Shown piece after piece: positions 11,651-22,489 of a DNA stretch of 64,000 nucleotides. This DNA comes from Fratercula arctica (taxonomy: Eukaryota > Chordata > Aves > Charadriiformes > Alcidae), in contig CANTUZ010000025.1 of assembly GCA_947846985.1 (NCBI GenBank), positions 9,732,100 to 9,796,099 on the forward strand, written 5' to 3'. The position numbers and the translations under genes are program-made. The stretch's first letter is position 1. The number at the start of each line of letters is the position of its first letter. The notes under the pieces were generated by a model that was not told where the DNA came from, did not search any database, and saw only the letters and a program-made list of their open reading frames with translations.

Positions 11651-14069
11651 GGTTGCATTCTTCTCAATCCCTTTGGCAGCAGAGTGCAGGCCACAGTTTG
11701 CTTTCACTTGGAGGAGCATCCAGTACACCTGGAATCAACTGCCCCAGGGGTGGAAACACAGCCCCACCATTTGCCATGGACTGATGCAGACTGCACTGGA
11801 ACAGGGTGGAGCTCCGGAACATCTGCAATACATTGATGACATCATGGTATGGGGCAACACAGCAGAAGAAGTTTTTGAGAAAGGGGATAAAATAGTCCGA
11901 ATCCTTCTGAAAGCTGGTTTTGCCATAAAACGAAGTAAGGTCAAGGGACCTGCACAGGAGATCCAGTTCTTAGGAATAAAATGGCAAGATGGATGCTGTC
12001 AGATCCCAATGGATGTGATCAACAAAATAGCAGCTATGTCTCCACCAACTAGTAAAAAGGAAACACAAGCTTTCTTAGGCATTGTGGGTTTTTGGAGGAT
12101 GCATATTCCAGATTACAGTCTGATTGTAAGCCCTCTGTATCGAGTAACCCGGAAGAAGAACGATTTTAAATGGGGTCCTGAGCAACGACAAGCTTTTGAA
12201 CAAATCAAACAGGAAATAGTCCATGCAGTGGCTCTGGGGCCAGTCCGGGCAGGACAAGATGTTAAAAACGTGCTCTACACCGCAGCCGGGGAGAATGGCC
12301 CTACCTGGAGCCTCTGGCAAGAGACTCGAGGTCGACCCCTAGGGTTTTGGAGTCGGGGATACAGAGGATCCGAAGCCCGCTACACTCCAACAGAAAAGGA
12401 GATCTTGGCAGCATATGAAGGGGTTCGAGCTGCTTCGGAGGTGGTTGGTACAGAAGCGCAGCTCCTCTTAGCACCTCGACTGCCGGTGCTGGGTTGGATG
12501 TTCAAAGAAAGGGTCCCCACCACACATCATGCAACTGATGCTACATGGAGTAAGTGGATTGCACTGATCACACAGCGAACACGAATGGGAAACCCCAGTC
12601 ACCCAGGAATTCTGGAAGTGATCATGGACTGGCCAGAAGGCAAGGATTTTGGAATGTCACCAGAGGAGGAGGTGACGCGTGCGGAAGAGGCCCCACCATA
12701 TAATAAACTGCCAGAAAATGAGAAGAAATATGCCCTGTTCACCGATGGGTCCTGCCGGATTGTGGGAAAGCATCGAAAGTGGAAGGCTGCTGTGTGGAGT
12801 CCTACACGAAGAGTTGCAGAAGCCAGTGAAGGACAAGGTGAATCGAGCCAGTTTGCAGAGGTGAAAGCCATTCAGCTGGCTTTGGACATTGCCGAGCGAG
12901 AAAAATGGCCAGTACTTCATCTCTACACTGACTCATGGATGGTGGCAAATGCTCTGTGGGGGTGGTTACAGCAGTGGAAGCAGGGCAACTGGCAGCGCAG
13001 AGGCAAACCCATCTGGGCTGCTGAACTATGGCAAGATATTGCTGCCCGGATAGAGAATCTGGTTGTGAAAGTACGCCACGTAGATGCCCACGTACCGAAG
13101 AATCGGGCCACGGAGGAACATCAGAACAACCAGCAGGTGGATCGGGCTGCCAGGATTGAAGTGGCTCAGGTGGATCTGGATTGGCAACATAAGGGTGAAC
13201 TATTCATAGCTCGGTGGGCCCATGAGACCTCAGGCCATCAAGGAAGAGATGCGACATATAGATGGGCTCGTGACCGAGGGGTGGACTTGACCATGGACAC
13301 TATTGCACAGGTCATCCATGAATGTGAGACATGCGCTGCAATCAAGCAAGCCAAGCGTTTGAAGCCTCTTTGGTATGGAGGACGATGGCTGAAATATCAA
13401 CATGGGGAGGCCTGGCAGATTGATTATGTCACACTGCCACGAACCCGTCAAGGCAAGCGCCATGTGCTCACAATGGTGGAAGCAACCACTGGATGGCTGG
13501 AAACATACCCTGTGCCCCATGCCACTGCCCGGAATACTATCCTGGGCCTTGAAAAGCAAGTCCTGTGGCGACATGGTACCCCAGAGAGAATTGAGTCGGA
13601 CAACGGGACTCTTTTCCGAAACAGCCTCATAGACACCTGGGCCAAAGAGCATGGTATTGAGTGGGTATATCACATCCCCTATCACGCACCAGCCTCTGGG
13701 AAGATAGAACGGTACAATGGACTGTTAAAAACTACACTGAGAGCAATGGGTGGTGGGACCTTAAAACATTGGGATGCACATTTAGCAAAGGCTACCTGGC
13801 TAGTTAACACCAGGGGATCTACCAATCGGGCTGGCCCTGCCCAATCAAAACTTCCACGTACCGTAGAAGGGGATAAAGTCCCCGTAGTGCACATGAAGAA
13901 TATGTTAGGGAAGACGGTCTGGGTTAGTCCTGCCTCAGGCAAAGGCAAACCCATCCATGGGATTGCTTTTGCCCAAGGACCTGGGTGCACTTGGTGGGTG
14001 ATGTGGAAGGATGGGGAAGTCCGATGTGTACCTCATGGGGATCTGATTTTGGGTGAGAATAGCCAATGA
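11651..14069 (+). CDS. ERVL pol: RT (partial), RNase H, integrase; uninterrupted frame
   Basis: About 805 codons of ERVL pol without a stop. The open frame formally begins at a Met at 11631 that lies in the neighbouring CR1, so the true N-terminal part of pol (protease and RT fingers) is missing. RT palm: QYIDD at about 11826-11840. RNase H: FTDGSC at about 12738, an E in SSQFAE, and LYTDSW at about 12924. Integrase: an HHCC zinc region around 13210-13340 (HETSGH, then CETC), then the catalytic triad WQIDY (about 13417), ESDNG (about 13593) and GKIER (about 13702), with D-35-E spacing. All visible catalytic residues are retained, which suggests a young copy, although without gag, protease and full RT it cannot be autonomous. 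The C-terminal end reads GDLILGENS before the stop. Confidence 0.93.
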
Positions 14070-14607
14070 ATCAAATTGTGTGTTGTTGATTGCTAAGTAA
14101 CCCTGTCACTGTATGTCCTTGTTACTACAATTGCTTTCAGCTGTACTGCAGTAAGAATCACCCAAATTAAGGACAGATGTATGTTGGTGAAAAACTGAGT
14201 AAAGTAAAGTGGTGATGGGATCAGAAGTGACCTCAGCAGCTGGCACCCAGCAACTTCCTCAAGATCCACATTTTCAGCCCATGGACCGTGGGCATGAGCC
14301 ATGCTGGGTACACCAACCGCAAGCTCCAAAAATACAGCATGCAACAGTCCAGCACCATCCACCATCTCTCCTGCCCTGAGAGACTGTTCTGACAGATGGA
14401 GCCCAAAGCCATGGATTAAATGAGCTCAACGGATATTTTAGAGGGATGGCCCATAGACTAAAGGCATTATATCTGTATGGATATATATGTGTGTGTGTAT
14501 ATATATAAATATATATATATATAAAAAGACGGGGGAAGTGGTAGCAGTTAATTGGAACCTGTAAGATCTGGGCATGGCATAGATGGTATGGAATAAGGGG
14601 TGGATAA
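14070..14607 (+). other. ERVL 3' untranslated region with TA/TG repeat and polypurine tract
   Basis: Non-coding sequence between the pol stop and the 3' LTR. It holds a dinucleotide stretch of TA and TG units at about 14486-14525 and ends in a purine-rich run (GGAATAAGGGGTGGATAA, 14590-14607) directly against the LTR, as expected for the polypurine tract that primes plus-strand synthesis. No env is present, as is usual for ERVL. Confidence 0.75.
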
Positions 14608-14960
14608 TGTCCTGGTTCCGGCAGGGATAGGGTTAATTCTCCCCAGGATCCAGCAGGGACACAGGTATTCCATCCCATGTGAGCCATGCCCAGTCTGAAT
14701 TGTGGGGGGTGGAGAGGGGGCGGGAAGTCGAGGCTTGGAGTGGACTGGGGCATCCCGGGTCCGGTTGGTGAGCAGTGGTTCCGTAATCGGGTTTGTATCC
14801 GTATTATTATTGTAGTTTTCTTGTTTCCTTTGCTGTTCTGTTAAACTGTCTTTGTCTCAACCCACAACTTTTGCCTTTTTCTTATGTTTCTTCGCTGCAT
14901 TGGGGAAGCTCGAGAGAGTGGCCATGTGGTTCTGTTGCCATCTGAGGCCAAACGACGACA
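14608..14960 (+). repeat. ERVL 3' LTR
   Basis: A 353-bp LTR with TGTCCTGGTTCCGG at its start and CGACGACA at its end. It carries the AAACTGTCTTTGTCTCAACCC block common to avian ERVL LTRs. It directly follows the polypurine tract, so it is the 3' LTR of the pol-bearing element. No matching 5' LTR was found upstream in the window. Confidence 0.87.
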
Positions 14961-16569
14961 CAGTTAAAGCTGATATACCACCCTGTTCAAGTAATAGGTT
15001 CAATTCGGTGTTTTTTGAGATAACCCACTTGCACTTGAATGTGTTCATACTTTATCAAGTGTTTTCAGGCACAATCTGTGATTAAGATCAATATTATATT
15101 TACTACAATGAGGAAATGAGGCTTTGTACCACCTAGAAACTAATATATCCATCAAACCACCTTTAGGTTAGATGTTTGTTTTAAGATCTCTGGATTTCAG
15201 CAGCCTATGTCAAGTCCAGAGCTTAATACCAGGATGATGATGACTATGATTATTATTATTATTATTATTATGTTGCTATTTAGACTGAAACAGCTTTATG
15301 CTTAAACAAAAAACACCCCAGGGTAGGTGAATGACAACTGATTTTAACTCATTTTTATACCATTTGTCTCTTCCTAAACTTCCTACACCTCTGTTTATGC
15401 TTATATTCAGGAAGTGTGGGATAGCTGCAAGTTTTTCTACATGTCACTCAAATTATGGGAAGAAGTTTTTGTCCACTCATTTGTTAACATATGCTATTAT
15501 GTCTAATGTTTTCACTTTTTTTGTTGTTTGGTTGTTGATTTGCTTTGGGAAAAGTAGAAGAGAGTTTGCTAGTTGATCACAGAACATGCACAGTACATAA
15601 GCATGAAGAACCTTAACACAAATAGGCTGTTCAGTTTGATTTGTGAAGAAATTTACGCTTAAGTATTTAGCATGACTTCTGCTCTATAACCTTTCTATAC
15701 AAGGACAACTTCTATTTAAGGCCATTTCATGATTATTCTAAGTGATTTGGAAAGAAAGCTGATATGTGTCTAACATAGAAAGGATAAGAGTTCATCTGAT
15801 ACCTTGAGATTCTGTATGCATGTAAACAAACAGACCACCTCTTTAATATCTGTTAAATAGAGTTAAAAGCAAAGATTGCAACAAAGCTCTACTTCTGGAT
15901 CCAAATTACATCTCTCCATTAAATTCAGGCTTTGTTTCATCAGGCAAGTAAAAGCATTTTATTTTTTAAATTATTTTTCATTGTCAAAAATGTTTTTTCT
16001 TGCAATTTTGATGAAGAGTGATCACAGTATGGGTTACCTAACGGAAGTTCACTTGGCTATGCATACAGAAATACTCAAGATAAGCCACATTTTTTTGACC
16101 ATCAGGTAAACCCCCCCAATGGGGATGCAGAAGTGACATGAAAAGAGTTTTCAAATAAATAATTTGTTTTTAACTCCCCATTCTCATTTCTGCTTAAAAT
16201 ATGCTTATTTTAATGCATATTTTTAATTTGCTTTTTCTGCTTAAAATATTTTACTGTATAGAAATGTCCCGTGGAAACAGATAATATTTAGATATTTAAT
16301 ATTTAATATTATTTAATTATAATAAACTGGTTTCATTTCTATGTATTTTTTAAATACCAGAATGTTACAAACCTATCGTCAGCAGCAAACTGCAAGCTTA
16401 TAAGAAAACACTAGGAAAGCAAGCTATTAGGTGCCAGCCACATGCCACATCATAGAGCTGCTAAGTTCAGCTAGGATTTCTGTCACTTGGTCTTGAGCAT
16501 TACCAAGGAACAGCATGCAAAGCTCTGCTTCAGGAGAACTGGAATATAAATGATAAATTACATAAGCAT
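14961..16569. other. Unique sequence, no gene; ATT microsatellite
   Basis: AT-rich sequence of about 1.6 kb with an ATT trinucleotide repeat of about eight units at 15246-15271. Several frames of 60-80 codons exist but have no homology I recognise and no splice context. I see no gene here. Confidence 0.6.
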
Positions 16570-17171
16570 TGTGGTTTAACCCCAGATGGCAACTAAGCAC
16601 CACACAGCCACTCACTCTCCCCTGGTGGGATGGGGGAGAGAATCTGAAGGGTAAAAGTGAGAAAACTCCTGGGTTGAGATAAGAACAGTTTAATAATTTA
16701 AATAATAATAATAATAATAATTATCATTATTATTTATTGGAATGAAAAGGAAAATAACGGAGAGAAAGAAATAAACCCCAAGAAAGACAAAAGTGATGCA
16801 AATGAAAACAATTGCTCACCACCAACTGACTGATGCCCAGCCAGTCCCCAAGCAGCAGCCCCCTCCTGCCAACCTCCCCCCTAGTTTTATTCCTGAGCAT
16901 GACAGCATATGGTATAGAATATCCCTTTGGTCAGTTGAGGGTCAGCTGTCCTAGCTGTGTCCTCTCCCAACTTCTTGTGCACTCCCAGCTTACTTGCTGG
17001 TGGGGTGGTGTGAGAAGCAGAAAAGGCCTTGACTTTTATTGACAGTAAGCACTGCTCAGAAATAACAAAAACATCCCTGTATTATCAACGCTTTTTTCAG
17101 CAGAAATACAAAACATAGCCCCATACTAGCTACTATGAAGAAAATTAACTCTATCCCAGCATAAACCAGCA
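16570..17171 (-). repeat. ERVL-type solo LTR, antisense
   Basis: On the plus strand it starts TGTGGTTTAACCCC and ends ATAAACCAGCA, so the minus strand reads TGCTGGTTTATGCTGGGATA, the start typical of this LTR family and related to the LTR at 17603. It includes the reversed TCTCAACCC block, interrupted by an expanded AAT/ATT repeat at about 16690-16738. No clear target duplication is seen, and no internal sequence is attached. Confidence 0.85.
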
Positions 17172-17597
17172 GAACTTCTTCTTTAAAGAGAGGTTTAAAA
17201 AGATAAAAATGTCATTTAAAAGAGGACTTAATCATGACTGATGGTTATGTTAGCTCAAGGTTATGAGCTTGATTATTTTTATTACAATAATCTAGTTAGG
17301 CAATATTCGTAACAGCCAGTTAGTAGTCACAAGAACTAGTGATAGATACTCTAAATCAGAAATTGGATTTTTTTATACCCAGTGCACAGAAGCAAAAGGA
17401 TATTATTAATAAAGCGATATGAACTGATACATACACTGTCACAATGGTGTTTGTTACCAAATGAGTAGAAAAGAAGATAGGAGGATAAACAAAAAACACC
17501 AGATCAAGGCATTTCAATAGAACTTTGTTTTTAAAATAACATCTCAGGATAACACTGCATAACCTTCACTTTTTTCTTTTATTTTTAAATTAAAAAC
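17172..17597. other. Unique spacer between two solo LTRs
   Basis: AT-rich sequence with no gene or repeat recognised. It separates an antisense and a sense LTR of the same broad family by about 430 bp. Confidence 0.5.
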
Positions 17598-18150
17598 ATG
17601 CTTGTGCTGGTTCTGGCTGGGATGGAGTTAATTTTCTTCATAGCAGTCTGTATGGTGCTATGTTTTAGATTTGTGACCAAAACAGTGTTAATAATACACC
17701 AATGTTTTAGCTATTGCTGAACAGTGTTTGCCATCAAGGCCTTCTCCATTTCTCACTCTGCCCCACAAGGAGTAGGCTGGGGGTGGGCAAAAGGTTGGGA
17801 GGGGATACAGCTGGGACAGCTGACACAAATTGACCAACGTGATATTCCATACCATATGACATCATGCTCAGCAATAAAATTGGGAGGACTTTGCTAGGGG
17901 TTGCCATTGCTTGGGGATTGGCTAGGGATCGGTCTGTTGGTGGTGAGTGATTGCTTTTGCATAACTTATTTTTCTTTGGTTTGGTTTGGTTTTAATTTTT
18001 TTTTAACTTATTAGACTGTCTTTATCTCAACCCATGAATTTTGTCACTTTTGCCCTTCCAGTTCTCTCCTCCCATCCCAATGGGAGAAGGGAATGAGTGA
18101 GCAGCTGTATGATGCTTAGCTGCCTACCAGGGTTAACCCACAACAATGCT
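17598..18150 (+). repeat. ERVL-type solo LTR with 5-bp target duplication
   Basis: The LTR proper is 17603-18145 (543 bp), starting TGTGCTGGTTCTGGCTGGGA and ending GGTTAACCCACAACA. It is flanked on both sides by ATGCT (17598-17602 and 18146-18150), the target-site duplication left by retroviral integration. With no internal region, it is the product of recombination between the two LTRs of a provirus. A TTTATCTCAACCC U5 block is present. Confidence 0.95.
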
Positions 18151-20103
18151 CAAATCATTTTAGAAAAACCTCAACAATTTACTGTTACAACTTAAAAATG
18201 GATGGATTAAGGCATTTCTTTCAGCATCAGGTCTTAACTCAGGAACTCTCAAACTTGCTGCGTAAGGGCATGCTCTGGTAGAATAAGCACATTATCATTC
18301 GCTTCAAAGATACAAAATCTCCACCTTTTTGAGGCCTCATCATGCCTCACAGAGATTTCTTCCTGGGGACCAAAAATATTAGGTTTCTAGTAAGTTCAAG
18401 CATATTTCTACTAAGCAAGGCATAAGAGTACACACACCGATTTTTTTCTTCCAAAATCTATAAAGTTTTTGAGCCCTAAAGAGGTCAAGAGGGATTCACA
18501 AGGCCGCAGACCTCTCTGCCTTCGTACTAGGTTTTTCCTTTTGCAGTAGAGAGTCTTCAGGAATTCCTAAGCCTCTATGAGTTCATTTTTTTTCTAGCTC
18601 AGGAAAGCAACAGGAGCAGAAATATCAAATGAACATAGCACTAACTCCCAGAAAAAGGTGGTTCCTATACTTTCTGAGGAGAGGTTTGTTTCTCCTCTAC
18701 CCATCCCCAGGACTCTGTGAGCCACTATCTATAATGTAGCACAACTTTACCTAGATTTGAAATTGGGAGTGTCCATTTAACATGCAAAGTTACAGAACTA
18801 TCACTGTGAAAAAAGCTGGCCAAGGGACTCATATGCAAGATAAGTCATTCTGAAACTCTAAGATCAGGATTGGAGTTTTCTGTTAGTCCCACATACCTGG
18901 CATATGCAGTGGCTTCCTTAAATTATTTTTTTAAAGCATTATTTTACACAAGAGACTGACTGTAACAAATATCTTAGTCTAGAAAAGAAAGTAACTTATG
19001 TAGAAGAAATAATTATTCAGTATGTTTTATGTAAATTTTTTTTAAAAAAATGAGCAAATAGTGAAAAAAGTAGTTGTCAAAAAGATCACAGATCAAGAAC
19101 CAAATAGAGGTCTCTGCAATATTCAAGAACCTTTGTGCTATTTGACAGAGTTTTCACTTTCTCCAAAGGGGGAAAAGGGATGATACTGATATTGCCACTT
19201 CTCACATGGAGCTAGATCTTGTTTACTCAGTTTGGTTTTGAACCAAATTGAAAACACTTATGATTATGGATCAGCAGTTTTATTTTACAGTAACTGTACT
19301 CAAATAATGGCATAACCTAAACAACACCTACCTATCTAAATTTCTACTTCTACAGAAACAATAATAGACAATTTAATGAAAAGTATGATTTTTGTTCCAT
19401 GTGATTGTATGCATTTGATATTTTAACATCTTTTAGATATCATATATAATAAACTCTTCTTGTTAATATGGATACTGATATCTAAACGTGCTTCAACCGA
19501 GAAGTTGCTCTTACAGATTACCGCACTCTGACTATACAATATCCTGTATGTGCCATAGGCATACTGTTAGGAAAATCTCATTCCCTAACTATTGTACTAA
19601 GCTCTGTATTTGTATGTCAAAAAATTATATGGGTTTTTAAGGCTGCTAGATGCTTAATCTATTTGCTTTCTAGCAGCTTAATGCTTAAGCTGCTAGAAAA
19701 AAAAAATCCAGCACATCCCACAAACAAGTCTAAATGTAAATCTAAATATAAAAATTATGCTCTTCCTTGTCCCTCTCCCCTTCAAGACTCCTCCTATGTC
19801 ACATAAACCACTTTTTGTGTAACCTATAAAACATGTGCAGAAATGCATATAGACCAAGCATGATAAATACTTACACAGTTAGTATCCAAAAGACTGTTCC
19901 CAACATGTTAAAATAATGTTAAAAGCCATTCATGACACAGTTAGTTTTGGAGTACTTCAAGCCTCCAGATAAGAGGATCACATCAGAAGCACTGGAAGTC
20001 ATCAGCTAGTGTTATTTCATCCCACAGAATTCCCATGAGAAAGAAAATGTGAATCAAATGAGAAATTAAATTAGCTTAAAGCAAGTAAGAATAGCTAACT
20101 TAC
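18151..20103. other. Unique sequence, no gene recognised
   Basis: About 2 kb of AT-rich sequence. No open frame above 60 codons and no repeat family was recognised. It may be intronic to whatever gene owns the candidate exon at 20104-20327. Confidence 0.5.
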
Positions 20104-20327
20104 TTGGTACACCTGGACTTTCTGTTTCCATCAAGAATGTTATGATAAGGCTATTTTTCTTTTTAGTGTCTGAACGGACTATGGTTTCAGTTTTCACAAA
20201 GTGCTGACCAAACCCTTTATTGCCCTTGATAAGACAGCCATACCGAGAAGAGTACTCCCTCCACCCAGGAGGCACAGTTGCTCCAATTCTGTAACAGTCT
20301 GCTGGTGTCTGATAAGAGTAAATTGAA
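20104..20327 (-). other. Candidate coding exon of unknown gene, antisense
   Basis: On the minus strand a pyrimidine-rich tract ending CTGTACTTTAG precedes an open 224-nt segment followed by the strong donor GTAAGT (ends at 20103). The translated segment includes the run TPADCYRIGATVPPGWREY and lacks stops. Codon composition and two good splice sites suggest a real exon, or the relic of one, from a host gene on the opposite strand to ZFAND5. I do not recognise the family. No partner exons were found nearby, so it could be a fragment carried here by duplication. A chance frame cannot be excluded. Confidence 0.42.
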
Positions 20328-20379
20328 CTAAAGTACAGGAATGTAGACAGAGGCCAGGGGTACATCCCAGCAATTACTG

Positions 20380-20524
20380 GGGAAGATTGTGACAGGCTTT
20401 GTTGACATATGGGGGAATGACTCCAGAATTTTAATACCGAATTGGCAGCAAGTGTGTTTGTGGACCAAACCACCTCTGACATCCACAACTATTTTAAGGA
20501 TCGCATGCCGGGGTGGCAAGGAGA
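20380..20524 (+). pseudogene. ERV1 gag (capsid C-terminal) fragment with 72-bp repeat, left copy
   Basis: The plus strand reads [20 protein letters not shown] and then PGWQG. This matches the capsid/nucleocapsid boundary seen in the inverted provirus at about 36245-36330 (FFVDQSAPDIRKYF, then PGWQG). Bases 20453-20524 are repeated at 24231-24302, apparently without mismatch. The fragment is cut on the right by a CR1 piece. Its left limit is unclear and may be as far right as 20450. Confidence 0.65.
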
Positions 20525-20774
20525 GAGTTGGGGCTGTTCAGCCTGGAGAAGAGAAGGCTCCGGGGAGACCTTATAGCAGCCTTCCAGTACCTAAAGGGGG
20601 CCTAGAGGAAAGATGGGGAGGGACACTTTATAAGGGAGTGGGGCGATAGGACGAGGGGTAATGGTTTTACACTGAAAGAGGGTAGATTTAGATTCGATAT
20701 TAGGAAGAAATTCTTTACTGTGAGGGTGGTGAGGCACTGGAACAGGTTGCCCAGGGAAGTTGTGGATGCCCCAT
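20525..20774 (+). mobile_element. CR1 fragment, cut by ERV1-A LTR
   Basis: The segment reads from GAGTTGGGGCTGTTCAGCC to GTTGTGGATGCCCCA and matches 10647-10895 almost exactly, including the unusual GGCCTAGAGGAAAGATGGGG variant. CR1 sequence would normally continue TTCCCTGGAAG, but here it stops where the LTR at 20775 begins. The remainder was not found on the far side of ERV1-A. Confidence 0.88.
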
Positions 20775-21297
20775 TGTAAGAAAAATCTGGGTATTGTTTA
20801 TGCAGAGGAACAACTTGGGCAGTCTGAAATGATGTAGCTAGAGAATGATTAACAACACAAAGGCTGATCAAGAGACATGCAAGAATGCTCATCCCTTAGA
20901 CAAAGGAGAAACCAGTCTATGCTGGATCGGTAGTTTAACGGGAGGATGAATGTTTAACTGAGACCAGCTACCGTGGGCAATAATACCAAAAAAGGGAAGA
21001 AATAAACAGGTGAAGTAAGGGGTTTAGGAGGGGTGATGGGGAGAAGTAAACAGAGGCGGAGCGAACGGAAGTAGTTTTAGGTGAATCGGATAGGCTGTAA
21101 ACCCTGGAGTACCTAGCCAACGGGGAAACAGGGGAGGGAAATTTCGGCCAGGGATAGGAAATAAAAAGAAGTTATTTTGGGAACTCAGGTGTGCCTACCT
21201 GCTAGGTCACCCGTTCTTGCAAGAATGTTTAAATAAAATGTGCTTCGTAGCGATCACTGCCTGAGCCGTGGTTATTGGATAAGGAGCATTTCTCACA
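20775..21297 (+). repeat. ERV1-A 5' LTR
   Basis: A 523-bp LTR from TGTAAGAAAAATCTGGG to GCATTTCTCACA. AATAAA at 21232-21237 marks the U3/R/U5 end. The primer binding site follows three bases later, which establishes that this is a 5' LTR. No matching 3' LTR was found downstream. Confidence 0.88.
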
Positions 21298-21300
21298 ATT

Positions 21301-21318
21301 TGTGGGCTCGTCCGGGAT
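21301..21318 (+). other. Primer binding site, tRNA-Pro-like
   Basis: TGTGGGCTCGTCCGGGAT differs at one position from the proline tRNA primer site used by many gammaretroviruses (TGGGGGCTCGTCCGGGAT). It lies three bases after the LTR. The mismatch is either a mutation or use of a different tRNA. Confidence 0.85.
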
Positions 21319-21722
21319 CCGAAGTCATCCCCTCCGGGGATCCTTGTCGCCAAAGGATGGGAAGACATGTCCCGTTGATTTCAACGGTCTTGTGCATCAT
21401 CGCCTGGAGCTCCGAAGGGAATCGACCAGGATCCCGAGACTTGTTAAGTGGCAGACCATACGAACCACAAGGAGGCAAAGTAGGCAGAGAGAGTACAACC
21501 AGGCAACTCTGTGCACGGACCAAGGTAAGAAAGTTAGATTGTCTGAGTATTACCTTGGCGGTCGGGGACATTCTAAGAGACTTGATGTGTGTGAGTGACT
21601 GAGACGTACTGTGGTATGAAGTGAGTGCGGAGTCCGGATCTGCGGTTCTGTAGTCCCGTGACGGGTGCAGCCGGAGCAGGACAAAGTGAAAGGAAGAGGT
21701 GTAAGAAAAGTCTCTGCTTAGA

Positions 21723-22410
21723 ATGGGAAATAAGAATTCTAGGCCAAGGGGTGAGAAAGGGGATAATAAGAAAGACCCCGGGAACATTCCCCCAGACAAT
21801 CCTTTAGGGAGAATGTTGAGGTTTTGGAATGGTTCTTCTTGTACAAGAGATAAAGATAAAAAGAAAATGATACATTATTGTTGTTTTGTTCACACTGCAT
21901 CCCGGGGGAGGCCGGGGGCGGCCGGGGGGGGGGGCCCATGGACATCCCAGGAGGTCCCAGGGGTGTCCTAGGGGGTACTGTGTCTGTCTTAGAGGATCCC
22001 AGGGGTGTCCTGGGGTGGGTCCTGGGGACATCCCTGGGGGGCCCGTGTCCCGTCATGGGGGATCTTCAGGGTGTCCCGGGGGGACACATTTGCATTTGCA
22101 TTTGAATTTGTTTGGACCAAAGAACCCATAAGACCTCCTAGTGTATTTTGGCCCAAATTTGGGTCTGATGAGGATTTGGTCTGTCAGACTTTAAACATGT
22201 ATGTGAATAATAAGGAGCCACCCTCATTAGAGGAGAGTGAATATGCTTTTTGCTGTGTCAAGATGAATAGATTCAGGATTCGGGGATGCCCAAATCCATT
22301 TTATATGTTCCCAGCCCAGACCGTCGGTGATGTTTCAACTGAGAAAGAAGTTGAATCCCCTAAGTGGGACCCCTTAGACTGTTACTTGGGGGTGAGGAAG
22401 AGGGGTGAAT
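21723..22410 (+). pseudogene. ERV1-A gag remnant, disrupted by minisatellite
   Basis: gag starts at 21723 with MGNKNS, a glycine-2 context suited to N-myristoylation of the matrix protein. After about 50 codons the frame enters a GC-rich minisatellite (21895-22090). Beyond it, retroviral matrix-like coding resumes at about 22125, reading PIRPPSVFWPKFGSDEDLV, and soon ends. Most of gag, all of protease and the first half of RT are absent before pol resumes near 22490, so there is a large internal deletion. Confidence 0.75.
21895..22090 (+). repeat. G-rich minisatellite inside ERV gag
   Basis: Degenerate tandem units built from CCCAGGGGTGTCC and CCTGGGGACATCCC, with G runs up to 10 long near 21925. 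Composition is very different from the flanking ERV. Multiple G-runs on the plus strand could form quadruplex structures. Several open frames here are artefacts of the repeat. Confidence 0.85.
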
Positions 22411-22489
22411 AACAGGGGAGAAGGACGGGGAAGAGGACTGCCCCGACCACTCCTACCAGCAGCTCGAGGTTCACTGGTAGGGTGTTATT

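Noticed and set aside
21739..22131. Proline/glycine-rich frames on both strands
   Set aside because: Low-complexity translation of a GC-rich minisatellite in several frames at once.
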